A stretch of DNA of 64,000 nucleotides from Ophioderma brevispina. Its lineage: Eukaryota; Echinodermata; Ophiuroidea; Amphilepidida; Ophiodermatidae. The notes beneath the pieces are model-generated. The model was not told the DNA's origin. It made no database searches and saw nothing but the letters and a program-made list of their open reading frames with translations. The stretch covers positions 62,001-126,000 of the forward strand of contig JAMKCH010011844.1 in the NCBI GenBank assembly GCA_023653785.1, written 5' to 3'. Positions 10,200 through 20,699 of this stretch are shown here, one piece after another; position 1 is the stretch's first letter, and every line of letters starts with the position of its first letter. A program made the translations under genes and the position numbers.

Positions 10200-12460
10200 G
10201 GCAATTATGGAATAGATAAAGGATGAGAAGCACAACGTTATAAAAATCATGGTGTTGATAAGGTCTGGTGAGCTTGTTAGACTCCGAAGTCGGAGTCAAC
10301 AGGCAAGCCGACCTTATCACAAACTCCATTATTTTTCATAACGTTGTGTTTTGAATTCTTAATCTTACAATATACGGTCTGACAAGAACGAATATGGTCT
10401 TATATTAAAAAAATTTTTTTGTTGTTTTATGAGTAAAATTGAGAGTATATTTCGTTTTTTTTTTAAAATATCTTGAAGCAGCGTTAGGTTTTTTTAATTA
10501 AAAAAACCAAAATTGTGCTGTTATGTTTAACTTGCGCAGGAGTCTAACCCCAAGTCATAGTCGCTAATGGTTTACTTCTTCTGGGAGAGATAATCTTATT
10601 GTTGAGGGGCAAGCCGATCTGATTTAGAAAATGGCCCCATCTGTTGAAGAGATTATCCTCTGACTGGTTAAGGATGTGTAATGGTTATTTAGAGGCAGGT
10701 TTGGATATTAAGTCGGTACAGTTCAACCTTTTTACACGTATATTGATCCCGGTCGACACCACGAAGTATAGATCTTGAACAGAGTTATTCGAGGTTGATT
10801 ACCGAAGGTTGACAGCAGGTAGTCACTTTAAAGAATTTAGCTAAGAAGATATTCCATCTTAGGGCAATTCGTCAATCAGGCTATGTCGTACAGCCAAGGG
10901 GGTGGAAACGCATTCAAAACAGTCGTCCGTGCTGGGCGCTGAAATTTGAATATTGCACGGAAAATTATCAGTTTGGGTGCTTGTTTACACAATATGTCAA
11001 TTCGATTACAAACCAATCGCCAAAATATCAGTGTTGGAGTTGGGTTGCTATTGGGGTTAAATTTGTCTACCCATGGCTACGCAACGAATGAAATGAAACA
11101 TCCGTCTTTGATTTAAAAATAAACGCCTCAATAATACATCCTTTCCCTAAGCGCGCATTGCATAGGAGAAAAAAGAGATCTGAGCACAATTGATCCTGGT
11201 ACAAGTATTACACCTGGCCCACCTTTAACGCATAACATTAATTTGTATCAATACGATTAGTGTATATGCAAAGCGTTAAGCGGCACCCACAGTATGTGGA
11301 ACAAGCGGAGGCAGCCATTGCTTCTATTGTTGGACTCTAGGTTTTCTTTGTGTCGGCAAAAAAACATGCGAGGACGGTGAAGTTCTAAAGCTTACGTTAA
11401 AACGTTTTGCCTCTCTATCTATATAGAAAACCTTTTGCTTACAGCTATCACTAGCACTCGATTGCATTAATACATAAAACCTAAGCAGAAATTCCCTTCT
11501 CTTTTGCATAAGCTTCTCCCAATTGTTATTAAAACCCCAGGATCAGTGATTGGCGTTACGGGTAGCAATTGTTAAATTGGTACCATTTTAAAAGAAAAAT
11601 TCAACATGTTTTAAATTGTCTTTTTCAAGATTTACAGGACTTTGAATCACTAGCTTGGTTGATTCGTTGACGATAACCTGTATTAGCAAAAACAGAGATG
11701 GTAATCCGACAATCACAATAAGCTTTTGTCTTGAGTCAACTGAAGATTTCCATACTTTGAATCACTAGCTTGGGTTCGTTATCGATACTTGTATATCTAA
11801 CCAGCAGATGGTATCGATCAATCACAATAAGTTTGGTCTTGTGTTCACCTGTTCTTTCGTCGTTCTGTCAACAAGAAGGAGCAAATGTTTCGATTGTCCC
11901 TTTTAAAATAGGAAGAAGAAATTTGCATAACGTACCAATCACTTTGGCTGAATCGTAATCGAACAGAAGGCTAACAAGGAGATGGCAATCTGTGTTCTGT
12001 TCACCATTAGCTTTTATAATGAGTTCTTCACTATTGTTTATTTCGTCATGTACCACCTGAGGCGGAGGTGTTTCTGCATTTTCCTTTGTCAATTTCTTTT
12101 TGTTTCACTATCGAATATTCATCAGAACGTTATTTTTCTCCGGAAGTGTCCAGAGACCACTTTCGGAAAAAAATAACGGTGGTGTGATGAATATTCATAG
12201 TTTAAATAAACGGTCTCTGACCGCTTTCGTAAAGGTAATGGACAGTTGACTTAGAACAAAAGAAAAACACAATTGATAAATGATGAAAAGGAAAAGGGCT
12301 AGACGTATATACAGCGGATGTGAAGACGGATAGGAAAGGTAAGGCTGCTATCCGTGTGTCCAAAAAAATGTAGACAAGATGCGGGAGCCAATAACGTTCA
12401 GGAAAAACCACACAAATCTTCTGATTTTATTTTAGCTAGAAAGTGTATTTAGCTGACCTT
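10200..12460 (-). mobile_element. ~2-kb non-autonomous element, copy A
   Basis: This stretch is a diverged reverse-complement relative of 45370-46745. Shared landmarks, in mirrored order, are a terminal palindrome around ACCATTATTTTTCATAACG (10245-10345), a GGTTATTTAG block (10680), three tandem ~110-bp units containing CACAATAAG(C/T)TT (11640-12030), a hairpin at 12093-12205 and GGGCTAGACGTATAT (12297-12311). No transposase frame is visible. Copy A has extra sequence near 10345-10560, including a perfect 22-bp palindrome at 10487-10508 (GG, seven T, AATT, seven A, CC). The strand is given relative to copy B. Confidence 0.7.
12093..12205. repeat. Internal hairpin shared by both element copies
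   Basis: ATATTCATCAGAACGTTATTT at the left pairs with AATAACGGTGGTGTGATGAA at the right, enclosing CCGGAAGTGTCCAGAGACCA. The equivalent hairpin in copy B lies at 45625-45715 and pairs even better. Retention of pairing in both diverged copies suggests that the structure predates them. Confidence 0.75.
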
Positions 12461-13155
12461 ACCTTGTGACAATTTCAGAAAATCCTAGTTTAAGTTCTGA
12501 GCTCTGAAAGATTTGAATGTACATATCAGACAACGTTTTTACCGATGTATGGGAAAAACTAATATATCTTAAAACTCATATCTACAATTGGCAAGGTAGC
12601 AACATTTATTATTATTATTATTACTGGATGTTATAGCGTATTTCCAAAATTGACCAATGCACTGTACATCGAAAATGAAACAAAATATTCAAACCACATA
12701 TAACAACTCTTAAGAATACAAAGACCCAAGAATGAAAAATAATAATACCTAAATACGGTAAGCCAGACATGATAAAAGTTTAAAAAACAACATTTGCAGT
12801 GAACATAAAGATAACAACAACGTTAATTAAAAATACCAATATACATGCATATGAACAGCAAACATGATACATGTCAAAGTAACCCATATTAGTCACCAAT
12901 TACAAATCAAGGCGGTTCTCGAACCACAGTGTCGCCTGGTTGCGCGATTACTTGCTTTATGATGACGTTTGGAAAATGAGATTAGAAAGGGAACAAATGC
13001 ACTGGAGAGAAAGAAGTGTTGTATACAAAAATGACAAAGTTGAAGTAAATGGGCATAGTGTTTAGCCAGCAGAGAAGTGTAACCGAATTGTCTGAAAAAT
13101 ACATAGCGATCGTTGGAGCGTTAGTGTCGGTCGCCGTCAATGTAGGGAAATTTGA
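12461..13155. other. Unassigned; (ATT)n microsatellite
   Basis: An (ATT)n tract of about six units lies at 12607-12624. The rest is unique-looking AT-rich sequence with no supported coding frame. Confidence 0.5.
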
Positions 13156-13159
13156 TTAC

Positions 13160-13610
13160 CAAGTTCGTTCAACTATCCTTCTTAAACCTAAGGGGAGCTG
13201 TTTCTGTACTGTGTAATGACTTGTACGCAGATTGGTATGTTTAGTGAGATTATGTCCTGGAGAAGTTTTGTAATCTAGAAATAGCCGGATATTCAATGAT
13301 CTTGCCCAATGTAGGGAGATTTGATACAGGGCGGTATTTAAGTAAATCTGGATTGAGGGTCGGTTTCTTGATAAAGTGGCTCCTGTGACAACAGCTTGAG
13401 AGGAAGATGAGGATATGAACCAGACCTGAAAGTATGGACAGGGATAAGTGGCAACAAGTATCAATACATCGCTTCAATAACCAGGTGGGTAAGGGATCAA
13501 GAGGGCTACTCTTGTTAGGAAGCTTTGTGATAATATTCTACCTCCTCTTCATTACAGCGGTAAAATTATCTAATACCTGTGAACAATTACTACTGTTATT
13601 GATAATCGCA
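13160..13610 (-). pseudogene. CR1/L2-like LINE fragment, N-terminal RT
   Basis: On the minus strand the order is KLPNKSSPLDPLPTWLLKRC (about 13525-13465), then FIKKPTLNPDLLKYRPVSNL (about 13375-13315), then remnants of the HSTETALLRV-type motif (about 13235-13180). These are the conserved blocks just before and at the start of a CR1/L2-type reverse transcriptase. The piece ends before the catalytic FADD box. The same blocks occur in the longer copy at 58010-59480, which appears to be the same family. Frameshifts are present. Confidence 0.75.
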
Positions 13611-14032
13611 TTAGAAGCATAGCATTTACCATCGATAACCACATCATTCATAAAACCCTCGCATACAGCCTTGTCTACAATCGTTTGTTCATAAAAGAAG
13701 ATGAGTTTTTCAAGTTCAGTTTATTAGGACCAGCTGTAGTTCTAATGTTGATTCAGTAACAACAGAGTTTAGAGTATTGTACAGAGTTTTGACATTAGCA
13801 TTTTCAAGAGTTTCTTTTGAAAGAATTATTTCAGTGTTCTTAAAGGAAATATGTCAGGATTCTGAATATTTGGAAAATTTGGTATGGATGGAAAGCTTAA
13901 GTAACGTAGATTACATATAAATCAAAATAAGTTGAAAATTGTCCACATTTGTTGAGTATTTTGCCCTTTTAATTTCCCGCCCAATAGCTTACTCGAAAAC
14001 GATTCCGACAAATCCACATCGCAGGCAAATGG
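13611..14032. other. Possible LINE 5' extension, otherwise unassigned
   Basis: Sequence next to the LINE fragment. The minus strand up to about 13740 may hold weak ORF2 linker sequence, but I see no conserved motif. Nothing else recognised. Confidence 0.3.
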
Positions 14033-14182
14033 TGACGTCAAAGTGATGACCATCCATAATTTACGTCGTTGTGACCATCATATCGCAGTGTTTTATTATT
14101 ACTTTCATTAATCCATCAATATTACAGTGTCAGCAATAACAATTCGAGTCAACACGATGTTTTGGTCATCACTTTGACGTCA
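14033..14182. repeat. 20-bp perfect inverted repeat, 110-bp loop
   Basis: TGACGTCAAAGTGATGACCA (14033-14052) is the exact reverse complement of TGGTCATCACTTTGACGTCA (14163-14182). Each arm starts with the palindrome TGACGTCA. Flanking similarity is weak. It could be the inner part of a MITE terminal repeat. The TGACGTCA octamer matches the consensus of a cAMP response element, but nothing else suggests regulation. Confidence 0.85.
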
Positions 14183-17100
14183 CGATTTGGGCGCTTTTGA
14201 TCAATGAAACCGTGGCGAAAAATCCGCCCGTTTTCTTCGTATGTCAAAAAAGCAAAAATTAAAATGCCTCTATTTTGTTAATTTTACATCAAATTGTATT
14301 ATTTTTTCGGGAATTCGTGATGTATGTACATATATTTTATGAATGTAAGTCAAACTGAGCTTGACAAAAATCTTGACATATTTCCTTTAATCAGCTCAAT
14401 CACCAAGCTTGGTGTTCTGTGCCATGAATTTGTCACGATCTACATCTAAATTAGTCTTTCTCCAGCGACGCTCAAGTCTTCTACGTTTACGACGGCGCGT
14501 GCGTACGTCAGCGTGGTCAACCACTTACTTTATGAATCAGTTTTTTCCTCCTCCGCACCGTATTTTTCCCAGGCAATGTCCATTCACTAATCTTCTCGAA
14601 ACAGAACGTTACGACGAATTCCACCTAGAGTTCGTCATCCCAGAAAAACCATCTTGGTTCCATCGGCGAGATCAGCTGTAAAAATCGCATATCCCCAAAT
14701 CTTTGTAGGAACGGAGGTAAACACTCTTCTTTCAGGCAGGTTTTTTTGATTTATTGATCTTCCACTGGATAATCTGATGGTCAGATTCCATACCTCAACG
14801 AGTGACAACGCATACAAACAGAGATTGTCTTCAGAGGTGACATATAACATGATCAAATTTACCTAGGTTTGGCGGTTTATCGTTTATCTACTATTTGCTC
14901 ATATATGCTCAGACAAAATTTAAAGATAACGGGAAACATCAGATTTTCAATGGTTTAATTAACATGAATGTTTTATAATCACCCATAGGAAGGCTTTGCC
15001 GTAGATAGGTTCCCGCTTAGAAAATCCAAACTCTCCATAAACAGTTTATGTAAAACCTCACCTTTGAAGGTGGGGCCGGAACACGCAGTTAACCAAAGCT
15101 TTTGGAGTTATCAGTCATATGCGCAATGCCCCAAATGTGAGTGTCTAAACAAATAGGGGAATGGTTATTTTCAAAATTGGATTTATTAATAAGCAATTCC
15201 ACCGAGTTTGTTCGCCAGATCTGGGAAAATTATAAAGGAGTAGCCAGATGGTGGGCATTCTCCAATTACCACGGGATCTTCTCACCCCAACCAAAGTTTT
15301 GGTAACTACCAAGACGGCAACATCCGTATCCCAAATGTAATCGTGATAGTTACAGTCTTGTTTCCAACAGACTGAGCATTCCAATAGTGAATATCAAGAG
15401 TTCTTTTACAGCCGAAGTTAATCCACCAGTACTAAGTTTACGCCGCCGGTTTACCATGGTTTTTTGTTTAGCGGTCTATCTACGGTCAGAGTGAACAACT
15501 GGTATCCGTTTACAATGCTCTTACCAGCTCTGGCCGGTCCCTTCTGTGTTTATTTATACCGATGTTTCTTTTATTTGTGGTAGCCATGCATCAGTGATCG
15601 AGAGTACTCCCGCATAAGAAGTTTGATTCTTGGTATACAACACAGTACCAGTTTCCAGCTTTCAATTTAATTATCTAACCAACCGCTGATCGGTATGTGT
15701 TAGGGCATACTGTACGTAGTAGATGTAGTGTTTCCGGTACTGCCGCGTGGGGAAATGATATCAAATTTCCCGGCTGGAGCTAGATTTACCGCCAGTCTCC
15801 GCGGCTCTGTCTCTTGTTTAAGCGCACGTGGTTAAAGATAATTCTAGACCACGGGGTCTAACAAAAACTAGATGACTTTTCAGCTTACCACCCCGGACAG
15901 CAATGCCAACAAATTGTCAAATTACACAGGGCTCCTGGAATTAACACTAGTATAGGTAGTGAGTAGCCCGCCTAGACTGTACTAATCTGTAGGGAAACTG
16001 TGCTCCAGCAGTAGCGATTCACAAGTACGTGACTACTGCATGTACCGTTGCGCGGGCATCACGTTAATTTTGAATGCTATTCCGGGGACCACAGATACAA
16101 AACAGTCGAACACACAGTGGTACATCAATGGCACGCGACAATAGTTATCAGTTATCGATTACGCGAACGCAGCTCCCGTTTATCAGAGTGCCCAAGTATG
16201 GAAATAAAACAATAGCAATAAATAAAGACTGGGAACGGAAGAAGCTACTAATCATGCCCCGAGGCCCGAGAAAGCGGAAGCCATTGGTGTATTCGCACCC
16301 GCTCCCACAAAAGGGGAAGGCTAAGACGGTCCAATGGTCCTGCTTTTTCGATTAAAGGTTACAGATTGGAGAAAATTCGGAAACAATTGCCTTCTTGGTA
16401 TCATGAGTTCAAAAAGTACCCTCGGGTTAGATCGACTTTAACGGGAAATATGTGCACGGATTTCTTTCCCAAAAGTTAACACTTTTCAAAGTCCCCACCC
16501 CAAGAATCCTGTTATGGACCTGACAGTGCCCTTTTTCTTAAATCCTTCCTAACCATCCTTTCCTTACCTTGTGTGCAGGATTAATGGCTTGTCCAGCCCT
16601 CTGCTTGCGCCTTGTACAAGCCGTCCGCCGCAGGGGAAATTCCTCCCCCTCCCCGCTCCCGGGTGTCGGCCTTTCTAAGGGTACTTTAACCGAAAATATG
16701 TACCAACTAGTGCCTCTCCACCAGTGTGCCTTCGACCTATGTGTGACCTTTGACCACAACTTGTTCGTTCCCCCCGTTCAGTAAAGTTCTACGTAATTGA
16801 ACCTCAGATGACCTTTGACTTTTGGTCACTCTAACCCTAATAACAACGTCAGACTGTCTCCCCTCCCTCATGCTAAATATTAGACCCATTAGCCACCACC
16901 CGGCACTCCCATCTTGAGCGACCGTATGCCAAGGCTTGTTTAGACCGCCCTTTTTCAGTATCGTGTCACACAAACACACCATATTTTTAATTCACCCAAA
17001 GTCCGACCAATTTTGTGAATTTTATAAAAACCACTGTCACCGACCCCTATTTTGGGGGAAAACCCCAAAAGACCTCTATTTTTTAGAAACTTTTGCAAAA

Positions 17101-18239
17101 TGCACAGCCCGACCCCGTTTTGGGAAACATTTTCATATTTGTCACTCGGAATACAATCCTTAATTTTGTGGCCTATTTTTATTGGCTATATCTCACCCAA
17201 GGCCCCTATCTATCTTTTTTTTCTGTCACCGAATGCGCCCGTGTTTGGAACACGAAACCTAACACCCATATTGTTATATGGCCCTCCATTTTTCTGATTA
17301 AACTTTTTAAAATATTATTTTCTCTGCTCATTTATTTGAAAAGATTCTCACGGGAAAAAGTATTTTGTTTACATAAAGATAGAAAAGTGGATTCCCTAGA
17401 GTTGTTTGCTAAGTGCACCTTTTAGATTGGCACAATAAGTGAAGTGGGGAATTCCCTCCCCAAGATCTAAACTTAAAACTTGGGTTATGCTTTTGAGATC
17501 AAAGCATTGTAAGATCAGGAATTCCCCCACAAAGGTTATATATATGAAGTGACGTAATTTAGATTGTGACATCGATTTGATGATGCAAGGTCATGTTTAA
17601 TGCATAGAAGATGTATTGAATATTGTTAGAAAGGGAACTATCTGTGAGTAGTTAAATCCTATCACTGGAAGGCTCTCTGCCAGCTCCAAGTATACCATTA
17701 AGCTAGAAGATAGCTAGTTTACTCTGCCTTGAGGAGCAACCTTTAACAGTGCCAAGATTTAATTATATTTTAATTCCATGTGAGAAGAGTGCGGACTTAT
17801 TCTACTGTCGTCGTTGAAGCCGAAAGTGCTGGGAATCAAATAGGATTTCCAAATGTGGACAGATAGAAATATCGTGGTGATTATCGTGTACTGATATACT
17901 GGGATTTATTATCGTCGAGGGACTTACTTTAAACCTTGTCGTCCTTGAACTGCTGTACAAGAATTACGCTTCAGTACTTTGATACGATTCCTTTGGCCTA
18001 TAATCCCTGAGGTTTTGGTAATGAACTTGGTGCGCTTTGTCATTTTGAAGTCTTCGCTGTGAGGACATATCATCGTTCATCTGCAACGCTTCCTGTGGAC
18101 ATTACTGGACAGTCTTGAGGACAATCCTATAACATATTGTGTGTAATTGTGTAAATTTTGTACTATATTATATAATGATTTTTGGTCATACAAATTCTTG
18201 AACCAATTACAACTCAAATTAAATCGTTATTATATAAAT
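14183..18239. other. Long stretch without recognisable gene or repeat
   Basis: Four kilobases in which I find no supported coding region. The frames at 14409-14681 and 16074-16355 are short (90-93 codons), rich in R, S and P, and match nothing I know. The region 16360-17440 contains CCCC-rich segments such as GGGGAAAACCCC near 17055. GGAATTCCC motifs recur at about 17448 and 17520. Splice signals could not be tied to any frame. Confidence 0.4.
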
Positions 18240-18434
18240 TTAGATCACTTGTGCCCAAGGCTCATTTATTTGTGTTGATAGGTACTTCTGACCTCAGACG
18301 TATACGAGACGTCATAACAATATCCATTGCATATTTCGAGTGCCTCCCCCCCTATATCTGCCCGATATGTCAAAGTATAACGAAGTGCATAGCCGGACAG
18401 ACAGACAGACAGATCTGTTTTTAGTAGTATAGAT
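18240..18434 (+). mobile_element. Short repeat ending (ACAG)n...TTTAGTAGTATAGAT
   Basis: The right end reads GCATAGCCGGACAGACAGAC followed by more ACAG units, then CTGTTTTTAGTAGTATAGAT. The same end (GCATAGCCGGACAAACAAAC, then TTTAGTAATATAGAT) closes the element at 40750-40983, whose insertion can be demonstrated. The left boundary is not determined here and 18240 is a guess. Class unknown: there is no clear terminal inverted repeat and no coding sequence. Confidence 0.5.
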
Positions 18435-18898
18435 ATCAAGGATTCGATACGACAGAAATATACTTCATCAGGCTTCCTTAAGAGATGCCTGAGGCGCAGG
18501 TTATGAAATCAAATAAAATTAAAGGAGATCTTTATTACAATAGTGCGTGACAACTAGCAAATACAAACGATTTTGTACGTATAGTACTATGAAATAAGTC
18601 CGGATATTTTGACTGATATAATCATAATACATATATACTTATTTTGATTAAGTTCAATATAAATCAAATAAACCATCACACCGAAAATCGTGACTTGAGA
18701 GGCCGAACACCTCTGAGCCTCCCCACACATGTGCGCGTGCGACAAACACCCCATGTGGTTGTCACCAGCCGCTCAGTTCCCAGGGCGCGTTTTAAATCCT
18801 GCGCAAAAAATAAGCCTGGTACTGATTGGTCTGGCTAAGGGTCTCTTACGCACATACGCCACGTCGAGAGACAGTGCGCGGATAACTCGAACCCCGGG

Positions 18899-19978
18899 GG
18901 CCACTTGTATTCCAAGGTGGATATCTGGCTCGTGACACACACGCGTACTTAGGAGGTTCTTTTTTGAGATCAGGCGATGTACGCGCGTACAATTAGGGGT
19001 TCAATTTGTCACAATTTTATAACAAAATAATAAAGACAACAATAAAAAAAATACCTGTTTTAGGGTGTGATTTTTGAGTACTTGCACAAAAAATCAACTT
19101 AAAATGCTGGAAAATAGTGGTTTTTTGTTACTGTTCCCGATGATTTTTCTCTGATTTCACAGTGGTACTAGAGCCCCACGGATTTTAACCGTTTTTCATC
19201 CAGCCTTATTTTAGCTTATTTTCTCTGGTCGGTCGCCGTCGCCAACATAATATTAGCCATAGTCCCCCTTATAATTTTGGGTTTTCATTTCATTTTCGCG
19301 TGTTCATTCTACACTAAAAAAATGATCGTATATATACGGGCCTATTGCATATCACAGAATTACGGGTCTGTCTCAATTTAGGCTCAATAAAAATAATGTC
19401 ATGGTATTTTAAGGTCCGGGTTTTACGTAGTTTCAATGAAAGGCTGAATTGCAGGAAAAAACCTGTCATTACACACCCGATAAGACCCATTAATTTCAAG
19501 ACTAGGGACAACTTTAACAAGACTTGAAATTTAAATGTAATAGATTTAATTTTAAACTTATTAGGCTCTAGATTAAGGCTGAAATTGATGCTTTTGACAC
19601 AGAAGAGTGGAAAAAAAACTTAAATGAAATCAGTGCAAAATTGTCCTTTAAACTGCAATCAATAAGACCTATAACCTGTATTAAGGCTACAGGCACATTT
19701 TATAAACTACTCGTTTGGGTAGCACGCCTATGTAAAATACTTGTTTAGGGTGTATTTTTAAACTGTCATTGCAAATTACTTGTTTGGGTTTTAAAATTAA
19801 CTAAGCAAAATCACTGTTAAGGGTAGCAAATCAAGCCAAAGTACTTGTTTAGGGTAGCAAAATCAATCACCTACTGCGTGCTTAGGGTGTTTTTTCTTGC
19901 CAAGTGAAATACGCGCTTAGGGTACGTTTTGGGAGGCCATACACAGCATGATATCCACCTTGGATACAAGTGGCCCCC
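18899..19978. mobile_element. 1.1-kb unit bounded by ~30-bp inverted repeats
   Basis: GGCCACTTGTATTCCAAGGT followed by GGATATC (18899-18926) is mirrored by GATATCCACCTTGGATACAA followed by GTGGCC (19950-19976), differing by about one base. The inside has no transposase and carries a tandem array near its right end. Sequence outside 18899 and 19978 contains further weak inverted similarity, so these may be internal rather than terminal repeats of a larger unit (about 18700-20180). Confidence 0.6.
19690..19935. repeat. Degenerate tandem repeat with TACTTGTTTAGGGTAGCAAA
   Basis: About seven irregular units of 30-45 bp share a core such as CTTGTTTAGGGTAGCAAA, CTTGTTTGGGT or GCGCTTAGGGT. They lie just inside the right inverted repeat of the 18899-19978 unit and look like a subterminal tandem array. 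The TTAGGG string occurs but spacing and flanks are unlike telomeric DNA. Confidence 0.65.
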
Positions 19979-20329
19979 CTACCAGAACCATGTGGTTTTT
20001 GACTAATGTTTGTGGCGAGTACTCCTCCCCGACCTCGGGTGAGATTGAGACGTTTTCCCTACAGATTCGGAGGGTCCACGTATATGGGTTGAAGAGTCTA
20101 GTGTAAATTCAGTGGTCAGTCGCTAGTGTTTTCAGCACCGTGGACCCGAGGGAGGGTACTAGGCTGGAGCAGGCAAATTAACATCGAAAAAACAACTGTT
20201 CTCTCCTAGCACGACGACAATTTCAAAAATACGATGTATCAACATAAACGACACAATAAAAACCTCAAAAACCTCAAACAAACCGTTGAATGACGATACT
20301 GGTGGGCCCGCAACGCAGCTTGTAGCGTG

Positions 20330-20695
20330 CAAGCGTCCCTACACTTTAAAAATTTCCGTAAATTAAGAAAACAGATTTCCGTAAATTTACGAAAAATCTG
20401 TTTGAAAAACAATAACAAAAAAACAAAAACATATAAAATGTTATTTTACGGAATATTGTTCAAAAATTTCGGGCAGCAATATTTCCGGACTTGTTTTTTT
20501 TTTGGGTTCCCCGTAATTTTAAATTACGGACAAAGTCTGTTTCAAATACACATGTTTTTCCGTAATATGAACAAATTTATTCGAGAATGACTTACTGTCA
20601 AATTTCCGTTAATATGACAGAATTTTGTAATTTCCCTAAAAGTCTGAAAGATACTCGCTGCCAGAAATTTCCGTAAATTTTTACGGAAATTTTTT
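20330..20695. repeat. Cluster of TTTCCGTAAATTTACGGAAA palindromes
   Basis: ACAGATTTCCGTAAATTTAC continuing to GAAAAATCTGT (about 20370-20404) and AAATTTCCGTAAATTTTTAC with GGAAATTT (about 20665-20693) are self-complementary. The 6-base core TTCCGT/ACGGAA recurs about ten times on both strands in between. Probably a MITE or a decayed palindromic satellite. The 87-codon frame here (20327-20590) is not convincing. Confidence 0.6.
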
Positions 20696-20699
20696 TAAA

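Noticed and set aside
19660..19935. Interstitial telomeric repeat (TTAGGG)
   Set aside because: TTAGGG occurs only within longer 30-45 bp units and never as adjacent hexamers.
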